64,000 nucleotides of DNA from Natronincola peptidivorans (GTDB lineage Bacteria > Bacillota > Clostridia > Peptostreptococcales > Natronincolaceae). The position numbers and the translations under genes are program-made. Position 1 is the first letter of the stretch, and every line of letters starts with the position of its first letter. The stretch is from assembly GCF_900111615.1 (NCBI RefSeq), contig NZ_FOHU01000002.1, positions 62,001 to 126,000 of the forward strand, read 5' to 3'. Below, in pieces: positions 7,956 to 16,887 of the stretch. The notes beneath the pieces were generated by a model, which worked only from the letters and a program-made list of their open reading frames with translations, did not search any database and was not told the DNA's origin.

Positions 7956-9417
7956 AACCATTGTATATCTCTTATACTTTACCCTTTATACCATTATACT
8001 GTTGTTTTTTGGGAAAGGTGGGTTTAAACAAACAAAAAATGCTCGAGACTTTTTTGTAGCTGGAAACAGTTTGGGATTACTAGCCAGTATTTTTACCTTT
8101 AGTGCCACTTGGTTTAGTGCTGCTTCCATGCAGGGTGTTTCTGGTTCTCTATATGCTTATGGATATAATACTGTATTGTATGCTATTGTACCATGGTTTT
8201 TAGGAGCAGCTTTTTTGGTGGTACTGGCATCAAGGCTTAAACAGCATGATATTTTAACGGTGCCAGAGTATTTTTATAAAAGGTATGATAGTAAATGGCT
8301 GCAAGCCATGGCAGGTATCATGATTGTGATCACCTATATCCTATATATGATTATTCAAGTAAGAGGCTTTGGTATTGTTATCTCAGAGCTGCTGGATATC
8401 AATTATATTTTTGCCATTGTATTGGTATACTTATTTGTCATCTATACATCCTTTGGTGGTTTATTTTCTGTGACAAAAACTGATGGGTTAAATATTGTAT
8501 TAACTGCCATAGGAACACTTTTAGCCACAGTGATTATTCTAAGAAATATTGGGGGCATCAACCTTATGCATGAAGGGGCTGCTTTGATTGATACGAAACC
8601 CTTCCCACGATTTCTTCATAACACAGAGCAGGGGGCGTTGCTGGATCCCTTTGCAAAGGGAGAACTGCCGCCTCTGTTAACCTTTACTTCCTTTTTTGGA
8701 TGGGGACTGGGTTTAGCAGCAAATCCTCAATATGCTATTCGGATTGCCTCTGCCAAGAATACAAAAACAGCAATCAAAATGATCTGTTATTCCGTATTTT
8801 TCTTAGCTTGTATTTATGTGGGTATGATGGTGATTGGAATAGGCGGCAGAGTATTACAGCCTACTATACAATCCATTGATTCTGTTGATGAGGTGTTTCC
8901 GTATTTGATCAACAATGTTATTTATTCTCCTTTTAGCGGGTTTATCCTTATCAGTATTACAGCTGCTGCTATTTCTACAGCCAATTCACAACTTCTCATT
9001 GCTGCCAGCGGGTTCACCTATGATCTATATAAAAATCTAGTGAATCCAAATATACAGGAGGATAGGTTTCTAAATCTCAATAGGGTGTTTATCTTTGCTG
9101 CAGGAACAGTTTCTTTGCTTCTGGCGATTAATCCTCCAGAAAGCTTGCTGATTTATGGAGGGTATATTTGGGGTTTTTTCTCCTCCACATTTTTGCTGCC
9201 CCTCTATGGAGGATTGTTTTGGAGAAAAGCCACAAAGGAGGGGGCTGTTGCCGCTTTTATTATGGGGCTTTTCACCATGAGTGTTTTTATGGTAAGAACT
9301 TTTTTAGTTGTTGGAGAAGCAAACACTTTGGTACATCCTGCCTTACCTGGAGTCATAGCTTCTGCCTTAACATTTTATTTTGTCAGTAAATATTTTTATG
9401 AAAAGGGAAGGAGATAA
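7948..9417 (+). CDS. sodium:solute symporter (SSS family)
   Basis: The 489-residue protein has about thirteen membrane segments and SSS features: an early ARDFFVAGNSLG, GFSATWFS-like FSATWFSAASMQG, and QLLIAASGFTYDLYK late in the protein. The family imports amino acids, sugars or organic acids with sodium. It heads a set with a sensor kinase and a sigma-54 activator, just upstream of the 5-oxoproline operon, so 5-oxoproline or a related carboxylate is a reasonable substrate guess. The ATG is six bases after GGGATGGG and overlaps the small accessory gene. Confidence 0.9.
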   Translation: MNKTIVYLLYFTLYTIILLFFGKGGFKQTKNARDFFVAGNSLGLLASIFTFSATWFSAASMQGVSGSLYAYGYNTVLYAIVPWFLGAAFLVVLASRLKQHDILTVPEYFYKRYDSKWLQAMAGIMIVITYILYMIIQVRGFGIVISELLDINYIFAIVLVYLFVIYTSFGGLFSVTKTDGLNIVLTAIGTLLATVIILRNIGGINLMHEGAALIDTKPFPRFLHNTEQGALLDPFAKGELPPLLTFTSFFGWGLGLAANPQYAIRIASAKNTKTAIKMICYSVFFLACIYVGMMVIGIGGRVLQPTIQSIDSVDEVFPYLINNVIYSPFSGFILISITAAAISTANSQLLIAASGFTYDLYKNLVNPNIQEDRFLNLNRVFIFAAGTVSLLLAINPPESLLIYGGYIWGFFSSTFLLPLYGGLFWRKATKEGAVAAFIMGLFTMSVFMVRTFLVVGEANTLVHPALPGVIASALTFYFVSKYFYEKGRR

Positions 9418-9419
9418 CA

Positions 9420-11204
9420 GTGCGAATTGATATTGAGAACAAAATACTCATCCCTTTTATGATTTTATTAATTCTGTCTATTATCACGCTGGGCATTGTA
9501 TCCTATTGGAATGGATATCAGCTATTGTTAGAGAATGAAACAAAAAATCTATCTATGCATTTAGAAGAAATGATATTTTTCATAGAGGATGTTGCTGAAA
9601 GTGTTGAAGACGGAGGACTAACTGAGGAAGAAGGAAAAGCAGCTGTCCTTGATTATTATCAGCGACAGGAGAAGGAAAATCTGGTGATCTTTGATGGGGA
9701 AAGGCTCTTATTCAATAAGTTTCATGTAGATGATGACAGGACGAAAGAATTTTTGGAGGAAGCTTTGGATGGTGAAGAAGCTACCTTGCCCATAGGCAAT
9801 GATATCTTGATTTATAAAAGCTATGATCCTTGGGGATGGATCATAGGCTATGGGTTAAATAAAGGACTCTTTTCCTATGAGGTGCTAGAAAGTCAGAAGT
9901 ATATGATTTTAGTAGCAATTATTTCTTTGATTTTTTCTATGCAGGCAGCTATTGTAATTTCTCACAATATATCAAAGCCTATAAAAATGCTGGCGGATTT
10001 ATGTGATAAAATAGCCCAAGGCAGCTTTAATGAAAAAATTGAAATTAAAAGAAAAGATGAAATTGGGATGCTGGCCAATGCCTTTAATAATATGGTGTAC
10101 CGTCTTCAAGAAAAAACAACAAAATTAATAGAAATCACCCAGTTGAATGAGGATATTCTGAGAAATATTGCAACCGGGATTATCACGACAGATCAACAGG
10201 GAAGGATTTTATCTATAAATCAAGCGGCAAAGGAGTTGCTGGTGGAGTATAAAGAAAAAGACGGTCAAAAATATATTGAAAAAAAGTTATTGAATCAGGT
10301 AAAAGAAACCTTGAGCAGTAGTAAAAATATCAACCATGTTGAAATATTTGATCATGTTGATGAGGGCAATAAAATTTATCTGGATGTTACCACTTCTTTG
10401 TTAAAAACAGATGAGGGCTTTGTCAGCGGTGCTATTTGTAGTTTCAATGATATCAGTGAAAGAAAAAAGATTGAGAATAACATGGAGACCTTAGATCGAT
10501 TAACCTCTATCGGACAATTGGCAGCGGGGATTGCTCATGAGATCCGTAATCCTTTAGCTGGAATGAAAACCAGTATTCAGGTTTTAAAGAATAGATTGTG
10601 CAAAGAGGAGGGACAAGCTAATGAAAAGTTATTTAATGGGGTATTATATGAAATTGATAGAATCAATCATTTGATTACAGATATCTTAGACTTTGCCAAA
10701 CCCAGAACACCGAAATATGAAAAAACAGATTTACTTATGATTTTAAATCGAGCACTGGATTTAGTAAAGAAAACAGCTGAGGAAAACCATATAAAAATAT
10801 ATCTCGAGAACCGATGCAGTAGACCTTTGGTTTTTGTGGATTCAGCTCAAATTGAGCAAGTGTTCTTAAACATTATAAAAAATGCCCTTAAAGCTGTAGA
10901 AAAGAATGGAACGCTGAAGATTATCCTGGATGTTCATCGTCAAGAGAAAGCTTCCTTTGTTACCATGGAGTTTCATGATAATGGCTGTGGCATTGAACCA
11001 GATAATCTGGAGAAAATCTTTGATCCCTTCTTTACCACCAGCCCTCAAGGGACGGGACTGGGGTTGTCGGTGGTATATGAATTGGTAAAAGGAAATCGTG
11101 GAAAAATGGATGTTCACAGTACTGTGGATGTAGGTACAAAATTCAAAATAAAATTTCCCTTGTATGGAGGTGGCGACCATGAGGAAAAGAATATTGATTG
11201 TTGA
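9420..11204 (+). CDS. NtrB-type membrane sensor histidine kinase
   Basis: In order: membrane segment (about 10-30), extracytoplasmic sensor of about 125 residues, second membrane segment (about 160-180), HAMP domain (ISKPIKML onward), PAS domain (about 240-345), dimerisation domain with the phospho-acceptor motif AHEIRNPL, and an ATPase domain with NIIKNALKA, DNGCGI, FDPFFTT and GTGLGLS. The GTG start is two bases after the symporter stop and follows GGAGATAA. The 3' end overlaps the response regulator gene by 26 bases. It most likely senses the substrate of the symporter or of the pxp operon; the signal itself is unknown. Confidence 0.92.
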   Translation: MRIDIENKILIPFMILLILSIITLGIVSYWNGYQLLLENETKNLSMHLEEMIFFIEDVAESVEDGGLTEEEGKAAVLDYYQRQEKENLVIFDGERLLFNKFHVDDDRTKEFLEEALDGEEATLPIGNDILIYKSYDPWGWIIGYGLNKGLFSYEVLESQKYMILVAIISLIFSMQAAIVISHNISKPIKMLADLCDKIAQGSFNEKIEIKRKDEIGMLANAFNNMVYRLQEKTTKLIEITQLNEDILRNIATGIITTDQQGRILSINQAAKELLVEYKEKDGQKYIEKKLLNQVKETLSSSKNINHVEIFDHVDEGNKIYLDVTTSLLKTDEGFVSGAICSFNDISERKKIENNMETLDRLTSIGQLAAGIAHEIRNPLAGMKTSIQVLKNRLCKEEGQANEKLFNGVLYEIDRINHLITDILDFAKPRTPKYEKTDLLMILNRALDLVKKTAEENHIKIYLENRCSRPLVFVDSAQIEQVFLNIIKNALKAVEKNGTLKIILDVHRQEKASFVTMEFHDNGCGIEPDNLEKIFDPFFTTSPQGTGLGLSVVYELVKGNRGKMDVHSTVDVGTKFKIKFPLYGGGDHEEKNIDC

Positions 11205-12573
11205 TGATGAAGAGATGATACGTCTGTCACTAAAGGAAGGCTTAACGGATTTAGGCTACCAAGTCAGTACCGCTGAAAATGGCATGAAAGCCTTAGGAGA
11301 AATGGAGGATTTCAAACCTCAAATTATTTTTTTGGATATGCGGTTGTCGGGTGAAAGCGGATTAGAGTTAATTCCCAAAATAAAGGAAATTGATAGGGAT
11401 GTAGAAGTGGTCATCATGACGGCCTATGGAGATATACAGACAGCGGTAAAAGCTATAAAAAGAGGGGCTTTTGATTATATTAATAAACCCTTTGATCTAG
11501 AAGAGATCGACATTATTATAAGGCGGATTATAAAAAGCTTAGTATTACAGAAAAAGGTTTATTTACTAGAACAAGAAAAAAAAGCACAGTATGAATATAT
11601 GCTGGGGGAAGACCCCAGTATGCAGGAGGTAATAGATAAAATTCATATTTTATCCAGCAATGATACGGTAACTGTATTAATCCAAGGGGAAACGGGAACA
11701 GGAAAAGAGCTTGTTGCCTCTGCCATCCACAACAATAGTATTAGAAAAGATGCTCCTATGGTAAAAATCAATTGCGGGGCATTGCCTCAGCAGCTTGTAG
11801 AGAGTGAGCTGTTTGGTTTTGAAAAAAATGCCTTTACGGGTGCCAATACTAGAAAGAAAGGCTTGTTGGAGGTGGCGGATGGAGGAACAGTTTTTTTAGA
11901 TGAGATAGGAGAAGTTTCCTTAAATGTTCAAACGAAGCTGCTGAGGTTTCTTGAGGAGAGAAAGCTAAAAAGAGTTGGCGGTTTAGAGGATATCGAGGTA
12001 GACATTAGAATTATAGCTGCCACCAATAAAAATTTAGAGGAGGCCATTAGTAAAAAAGAGTTTAGAGAGGATTTATATTATCGGTTGAATGTGGTACCTA
12101 TTTACCTACCGCCTTTAAGAGAAAGAGGAAGAGATATCTTGGTGCTGGCAGAGCATTATTTGCAGGAATTTAATAAAAAATTTCACAAAAGGATAAAGGG
12201 CTTTACAAGAGATGCAGAAAAAGGACTTTTAACTTACTCTTGGAGGGGGAATGTACGGGAATTGAAAAATATTATTGAGAGAAGTGTTTTATTGGGAGAG
12301 GGAGAAGAAATTGATTTAAAGGATTTACCGTTTGAAGCCCATAAAGATAGCCATCAAAGTCTCCTGGGGAACATAAAGAGCAGAGGCCAGCAAGACTTAG
12401 GTAAAGCTCTACCTCCAAACTTTTCTTTAGAAAAAGAAATACAAGAGATAGAGACACAATATATCCTTTTGGCATTGCAATACTGTAATAACAATTATTC
12501 TAAAGCCTCAGAAATGTTAGGGATAAGCAGATTTGCCTTAAAGAGAAAAATAGAAAAGTATGACTTAGAATAG
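11179..12573 (+). CDS. sigma-54 dependent response regulator (NtrC family)
   Basis: A 464-residue activator with a receiver domain (acidic D10/D11, phospho-acceptor D53, K103), an AAA+ domain with Walker A GETGTGKE (170-177) and Walker B TVFLDEIG, and a C-terminal Fis-type helix-turn-helix (YSKASEMLGISRFALKRKIEKY). The loop that touches sigma-54 reads NAFTGA (217-222) instead of GAFTGA. The start is ATG 11179, seven bases after GGAGGT; an earlier in-frame ATG at 11164 has no ribosome site. A good sigma-54 promoter lies 120 bases after the stop, before pxpA, making the pxp operon the probable target. Confidence 0.93.
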   Translation: MRKRILIVDDEEMIRLSLKEGLTDLGYQVSTAENGMKALGEMEDFKPQIIFLDMRLSGESGLELIPKIKEIDRDVEVVIMTAYGDIQTAVKAIKRGAFDYINKPFDLEEIDIIIRRIIKSLVLQKKVYLLEQEKKAQYEYMLGEDPSMQEVIDKIHILSSNDTVTVLIQGETGTGKELVASAIHNNSIRKDAPMVKINCGALPQQLVESELFGFEKNAFTGANTRKKGLLEVADGGTVFLDEIGEVSLNVQTKLLRFLEERKLKRVGGLEDIEVDIRIIAATNKNLEEAISKKEFREDLYYRLNVVPIYLPPLRERGRDILVLAEHYLQEFNKKFHKRIKGFTRDAEKGLLTYSWRGNVRELKNIIERSVLLGEGEEIDLKDLPFEAHKDSHQSLLGNIKSRGQQDLGKALPPNFSLEKEIQEIETQYILLALQYCNNNYSKASEMLGISRFALKRKIEKYDLE

Positions 12574-12578
12574 AATCT

Positions 12579-12616
12579 GAGCGATTTTGCAACAATTGTG
12601 CGAATTCGCTCTTTTT
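12579..12616 (+). terminator. 33-base inverted repeat with T run; terminator and possible activator site
   Basis: GAGCGA (12579-12584) and TCGCTC (12606-12611) are the ends of an imperfect palindrome centred on CAATTG, followed by five Ts, so it can terminate the kinase-regulator transcript. A further half-site GAGCGATT lies at 12620-12627. The two sites lie roughly 95-140 bases upstream of the expected sigma-54 start, where enhancer sites of NtrC-type activators are found, so a second role as the regulator's binding site is plausible. Confidence 0.6.
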
Positions 12617-12694
12617 CACGAGCGATTCTGAACGCAATTTATTAAAAAAAGATGTCAATTATACGAAAATAGAGAAAATTCAACAGTGATGATT

Positions 12695-12711
12695 TTGGCA
12701 TCGATCTTGCT
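12695..12711 (+). promoter_or_regulatory. sigma-54 (-24/-12) promoter of the pxp operon
   Basis: TTGGCATCGATCTTGCT matches the consensus YTGGCAYRNNNNTTGCW at every defined position, with GG (12697-12698) and GC (12709-12710) ten bases apart. The expected start is near 12722, 25 bases before pxpA. The gene directly upstream encodes a sigma-54 activator. Confidence 0.85.
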
Positions 12712-12746
12712 AATTATTATAAGAAAAATAGGGAGGTGTAGTGACG

Positions 12747-13517
12747 ATGCATCAGGTAGATTTAAATAGTGACATTGGTGAGAGTTTTGGAGACTATAAA
12801 CTAGGTTTAGATGAAGAAGTGATTCAGCATATTTCCTCCGCCAATATTGCCTGCGGATGGCATGCTGGTGACCCTGTTGTCATGGAGAAAACGATAGAAA
12901 TGGCAGTGAAAAGAGGTGTGGCTGTAGGGGCACATCCAGGATATCTGGATTTAATGGGTTTTGGAAGACGGGAAATGGTCATCACTGGTGAAGAAGCAAA
13001 GGCCTACATGAAATATCAAATTGGTGCCTTATGGGCATTTGCAAAAAGTAAGGGTGCAAAGATACAACATGTGAAGCCTCATGGAGCGTTGTATAATATG
13101 GCTGCCAAGAATGAAATGCTGGCCAAGTCCATCGCTGAGGCTGTTTATGAAGTGGATTCTGATATGATTTTGGTAGGGCTTGCCAACAGTCAATTGACCA
13201 AGGCTGGAAAGGAAATAGGGTTGAAGGTGGCCAGTGAGGTATTTGCTGACCGGGCTTATAATCCAGATGGCACACTGGTATCTAGAAAGCTGGAGGGTGC
13301 GGTGATCCATGATACTGATAAAGCCATAGCGAGGGTGGTTCGTATGGTGAAGGAAGGAAAGGTAGAGGCTGTGAATGGAGAAGATATCATGATTCAAGCG
13401 GATAGCATCTGTGTTCATGGAGATAATCCCCAGGCTGTGGCCTTTGTAAAGACCATAAAAAGCACCTTAGAAAATGAAAATGTTCAAGTGATCGCAATGG
13501 AAAAATTCATTAAGTAA
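12747..13517 (+). CDS. pxpA: 5-oxoprolinase subunit A (LamB/YcsF family)
   Basis: A 256-residue protein with the family features [12 protein letters not shown] at the N-terminus, [36 protein letters not shown] and [17 protein letters not shown]. PxpA, PxpB and PxpC together hydrolyse 5-oxoproline (pyroglutamate) to glutamate with ATP in the cytoplasm. All three are present here with an NRAMP-family gene, as in the Bacillus ycsFG-kipIA cluster. ATG 12747 is chosen; a GTG six bases earlier is only four bases from GGAGG. Confidence 0.95.
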   Translation: MHQVDLNSDIGESFGDYKLGLDEEVIQHISSANIACGWHAGDPVVMEKTIEMAVKRGVAVGAHPGYLDLMGFGRREMVITGEEAKAYMKYQIGALWAFAKSKGAKIQHVKPHGALYNMAAKNEMLAKSIAEAVYEVDSDMILVGLANSQLTKAGKEIGLKVASEVFADRAYNPDGTLVSRKLEGAVIHDTDKAIARVVRMVKEGKVEAVNGEDIMIQADSICVHGDNPQAVAFVKTIKSTLENENVQVIAMEKFIK

Positions 13518-13537
13518 AAGAGAAAAGGAGAGAAAGA

Positions 13538-14740
13538 ATGATAAAGAACAAAAAGAAAAATGCAAATTTTGGTGTCCTATTAGGAGCAGCCTTCCTGATG
13601 GCAACATCTGCCATTGGGCCAGGTTTTTTGACGCAAACTGCAACTTTTACAGAAAGATATGGTGGGAACTTTGGTTTTGTTATTTTGGCCACCATTATCT
13701 TAACCTTTGGTGTACAGCTGAATATATGGAGGATTATTGGAGTTTCAGGTATGAGGGGGCAGGATATTGCCAATAAAGTAGTTCCTGGATTAGGTTATTT
13801 TATTGCTGCTTTAGTGGCTTTAGGCGGATTGGCTTTTAATATAGGGAATGTTGGTGGCGCAGCTCTAGGCTTAAATGTGTTACTTGGCATTGATATTAAG
13901 CTAGGAACAGCTATTGCGGGGATTGTCGGTATCATTATTTTCTTATCAAAGGATGCTGGACCTATTATTGACAAATTTACAAGGTTGTTGGGAGGATTAA
14001 TGATTATCCTAGTGGCCTATGTTACTGTTTCTACAAACCCACCAGTGGGTGAAGCGGTGGCAAGAACCATAGCTCCTGATGATATTAACATGTTGATTTT
14101 CCCCATTATCACTTTATTAGGTGGAACAGTGGGGGGATATATTACCTTTGCCGGCGGCCATCGTTTGATTGATGCTGGCATCAGTGGGGAAGAAAATTTA
14201 AGAGAAATCAACAAAAGTTCTCTGATGGGTATTGGTATTGCTTCTATTATGAGAGTGTTGCTCTTCTTAGCCATACTAGGGGTTGTAACAAAAGGGATGG
14301 GATTAGATCCGTCTAACCCAGCAGCGGATGCATTTTTACATGGGGCAGGAAATATAGGCTATAAATTTTTTGGGATGGTTTTAACAGCAGCTGGTTTAAC
14401 CTCTGTAGTAGGAGCTGCTTATACCTCTGTATCCTTCCTTAAAACCTTAAATAGTACAATTGCCAAGCATGAAAATTATTTTATCATTGGGTTTATTGCT
14501 GTCTCAACTGCCATTATGACCTTTATAGGACAGCCTGCAAAACTATTGGTTTTAGCAGGATCTCTAAATGGATTAATTTTGCCTGTAACCTTAGGTACCA
14601 TTTTACTTGCATCACGAAGAAAGGATATTGTTGGTGAATACAAGCATCCTACTTGGTTATTGGTATTTGGAATCATTGTTGTTATTCTTACTGCCTATGG
14701 CGGATGGGTGTCCTTGCAAAACATTCAAAATCTATTTTAA
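13538..14740 (+). CDS. NRAMP-family transporter (YcsG-like)
   Basis: The 400-residue membrane protein has about eleven membrane segments and starts with SAIGPGFLTQTATFTERYG, the position where true metal-transporting NRAMP proteins carry the DPGN metal-binding motif; that motif is not present. It is the counterpart of Bacillus YcsG, which also sits between ycsF and kipI. The operon context suggests uptake of 5-oxoproline or a related compound rather than manganese or iron; this is inference. It follows pxpA by 20 bases, with AAAGGAGAG before the ATG. Confidence 0.85.
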   Translation: MIKNKKKNANFGVLLGAAFLMATSAIGPGFLTQTATFTERYGGNFGFVILATIILTFGVQLNIWRIIGVSGMRGQDIANKVVPGLGYFIAALVALGGLAFNIGNVGGAALGLNVLLGIDIKLGTAIAGIVGIIIFLSKDAGPIIDKFTRLLGGLMIILVAYVTVSTNPPVGEAVARTIAPDDINMLIFPIITLLGGTVGGYITFAGGHRLIDAGISGEENLREINKSSLMGIGIASIMRVLLFLAILGVVTKGMGLDPSNPAADAFLHGAGNIGYKFFGMVLTAAGLTSVVGAAYTSVSFLKTLNSTIAKHENYFIIGFIAVSTAIMTFIGQPAKLLVLAGSLNGLILPVTLGTILLASRRKDIVGEYKHPTWLLVFGIIVVILTAYGGWVSLQNIQNLF

Positions 14741-14808
14741 GGGAAGACATAAAATCATATAACAATCAAGGTGGATGTTTGTGTCCGCCTCTAATGGAGG
14801 AATCCTAA

Positions 14809-15564
14809 ATGTATGATAAAACAAAGTATCTAGCTGCTGGAGATCAAGCTCTAGTGATGGAGTTTGGCAACAGCATATCAGAAGAAATCAATAGTAAGAT
14901 TCGTTCTATGACAGCCGCCATTGAAGGGCAAAATATAAAGGGAATTGTTGAATTGGTGCCTACTTATCGCTCTTTGATGATTCATTATGATGCTCTGCAG
15001 GTGAATTATAGTGAATTGTTAGAGAGTTTGAAGGCGCTGGAGGAGCAACTGGGAAGTATTGAATTGCCAGCACCACAGGTAGTAGAAATACCAACATTAT
15101 ATGGTGGGGATTATGGTCCAGATATTGAAAATGTAGCGAAACACAATCAAATGACGGAAGGGGAAGTAATCAGGGTCCATACCTCTAAAGAGTACTTAAT
15201 TTATATGTTGGGCTTTACGCCAGGTTTCCCTTATCTAGGAGGAATGGATGAAAGTATTGCTACCCCAAGACTTGAAACTCCTAGAACTAAGATAACTGCT
15301 GGATCAGTAGGAATTGCAGGTGGACAAACGGGGATTTACCCAATTGATAGTCCAGGGGGATGGCAATTGATTGGCAGAACTCCTATCCGCCTATATGATC
15401 CTGAAAGAGAACCTGCCATCTTATTAAAGGCAGGCAATTATATCGTTTTTAAAAGTATAGGAGAAAAAGAATATCAAGAAATAGAAAAAGCAGTGAAAAA
15501 AGGTACCTATCAGTATAAAAGCTACCCGAAAAAAGAGGAGGGTGGTCAACATGGGACAAATTAA
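14809..15564 (+). CDS. pxpB: 5-oxoprolinase subunit B (KipI family)
   Basis: A 251-residue protein with AGDQALVMEFGN at the N-terminus and the typical AHS1 block EYLIYMLGFTPGFPYLGGMD, TPRTKITAGSVGIAGGQTGIYP and SPGGWQLIGRTPIRLYDP. It forms the 5-oxoprolinase complex with PxpA and PxpC; the Bacillus homologue KipI also inhibits the sporulation kinase KinA. The ATG follows TGGAGGAA. A small GGTGGA/TCCGCC hairpin precedes the ribosome site. Its end overlaps pxpC by 14 bases. Confidence 0.95.
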   Translation: MYDKTKYLAAGDQALVMEFGNSISEEINSKIRSMTAAIEGQNIKGIVELVPTYRSLMIHYDALQVNYSELLESLKALEEQLGSIELPAPQVVEIPTLYGGDYGPDIENVAKHNQMTEGEVIRVHTSKEYLIYMLGFTPGFPYLGGMDESIATPRLETPRTKITAGSVGIAGGQTGIYPIDSPGGWQLIGRTPIRLYDPEREPAILLKAGNYIVFKSIGEKEYQEIEKAVKKGTYQYKSYPKKEEGGQHGTN

Positions 15565-16597
15565 AATCATCAAACCTGGATTGTTGACGACCGTGCAGGA
15601 TCTAGGTAGGTATGGTTATCAGCAATATGGCGTTACTGTCTCGGGTGTGATGGATCATGTTTCTGCTAGATTGGCCAATGCTTTAGTAGAAAATGACGAA
15701 GGTGAAGGATTGCTGGAAATCACAATGCAGGGGCCGGAAATAGAGTTTTTAGAAGACATGGTTATAGCTATAACAGGAGGAGATTTACAGCCATGGTTAA
15801 ATGGCCAGCCTATAGCAATGGCCAGAAGTATGTTGGTACAAAAAGGAGATAAGCTGACCTTTAAAGGCATGAAGAGTGGATGTAGAAGTTACATCGCTTT
15901 TTCTGGAGGTATAGATGTGCCGGTATTGATGGGAAGCAAATCCACCTTTACTAGGGGAAAAATTGGCGGTTATGAAGGGAGAGCTTTAAAAGCAGGGGAT
16001 ATCCTAAAGGTCGGTGAACCAAAAGAACCTTTCAGCTCATTGGTAGATAGAGAGATTTATGAAAATCTATATGAATACAATGCTGTAGTTGAACTGAGAG
16101 TGGTTTTGGGTCCTCAGGAGGAGGCTTTTACAGAGGCAGGACGACGAACCTTCTTTAGTAATGAATATACTGTCACCAACGAATGCGATAGGATGGGTTA
16201 TCGACTTGAAGGAGAAACCATTGAGCACAAGGATGGAGGAGATATCATCTCTGACGGAATTTCCATGGGAGCGATACAAATTCCCAGTCATGGCAAACCG
16301 ATTATTATGATGGCAGATCGACAGACAACAGGTGGGTATACCAAGATAGGAAATGTTATTACTGTTGATTTACCTAAGGCGGCTCAGGTGAAGCCAGGAG
16401 ATAAGATTGTCTTTAAAGAAATAACCTTAGAAGAAGCGCATCAATTGTTGAAAGGATTAGAGGACAAAATAACAATATTAAAGCAACAGTGTAGTAGAAA
16501 GTATGGTAAACAAGAAAAAGAAGTAAAAAGAACTAGAAAATTCCATTTAAAAATCAATGGTAAACCATATAATGTAGTGGTAGAAGAGCTAAAATAG
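15551..16597 (+). CDS. pxpC: 5-oxoprolinase subunit C (KipA family), with BCCP-like tail
   Basis: A carboxyltransferase-domain (AHS2) protein: PGLLTTVQDLGRYGYQQYGV, GPEIEFLEDMVIAITGGD and the later GISMGAIQIPSHGKPIIMMADRQTTGGYTKIG are family hallmarks. After about residue 305 comes a basic linker and a final stretch, RKFHLKINGKPYNVVVEE, that looks like the first strands of a biotin-carrier domain, after which the gene stops; the biotin site itself (MKM) is absent. Start is ATG 15551, nine bases after AGGAGG; the upstream GTG at 15542 abuts the ribosome site and cannot be used. Last gene of the pxp operon. Confidence 0.94.
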   Translation: MGQIKIIKPGLLTTVQDLGRYGYQQYGVTVSGVMDHVSARLANALVENDEGEGLLEITMQGPEIEFLEDMVIAITGGDLQPWLNGQPIAMARSMLVQKGDKLTFKGMKSGCRSYIAFSGGIDVPVLMGSKSTFTRGKIGGYEGRALKAGDILKVGEPKEPFSSLVDREIYENLYEYNAVVELRVVLGPQEEAFTEAGRRTFFSNEYTVTNECDRMGYRLEGETIEHKDGGDIISDGISMGAIQIPSHGKPIIMMADRQTTGGYTKIGNVITVDLPKAAQVKPGDKIVFKEITLEEAHQLLKGLEDKITILKQQCSRKYGKQEKEVKRTRKFHLKINGKPYNVVVEELK

Positions 16598-16630
16598 GTG
16601 AAAGGGGTAAGCCCCCTTTTCACCTATTTT
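16595..16630 (+). terminator. terminator of the pxp operon
   Basis: ATAGGTGAAAGGGG pairs with CCCTTTTCACCTAT, followed by Ts; the stem starts on the pxpC stop codon. Confidence 0.9.
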
Positions 16631-16732
16631 CTGTTTATTTAGTGTTATAAAAAGAATAAAAATTTTATTGGAATTTTCTAAAAATAAAACGAAATAAAAC
16701 AAAACCTAAAACGAACCAACAAACAAAGGCGT

Positions 16733-16756
16733 GGTATGTTATTATAAGAACATACT
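16733..16756. promoter_or_regulatory. inverted repeat upstream of nhaC, candidate operator
   Basis: Left arm GGTATGTT (16733-16740) and right arm AACATAC (16749-16755) flank an eight-base AT-rich centre. A weak promoter candidate (TTGACC at 16761-16766, TACATT at 16783-16788, 16-base gap) starts right after it. Similar sites precede the DUF3870-like gene and the chemoreceptor gene. The rest of the 290-base gap before nhaC is AT-rich and shows no gene. Confidence 0.45.
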
Positions 16757-16887
16757 ATTTTTGACCTTGTATATGACAAGCTTACATTACATTATAGCGG
16801 AAAAGTAATGGAAAATGGCTTAAGGAGGTGTAGAGGGTTTAAATTGTTTTGTTTTAATAAAAATATAAGTTAAGGGGGATTTATTGT

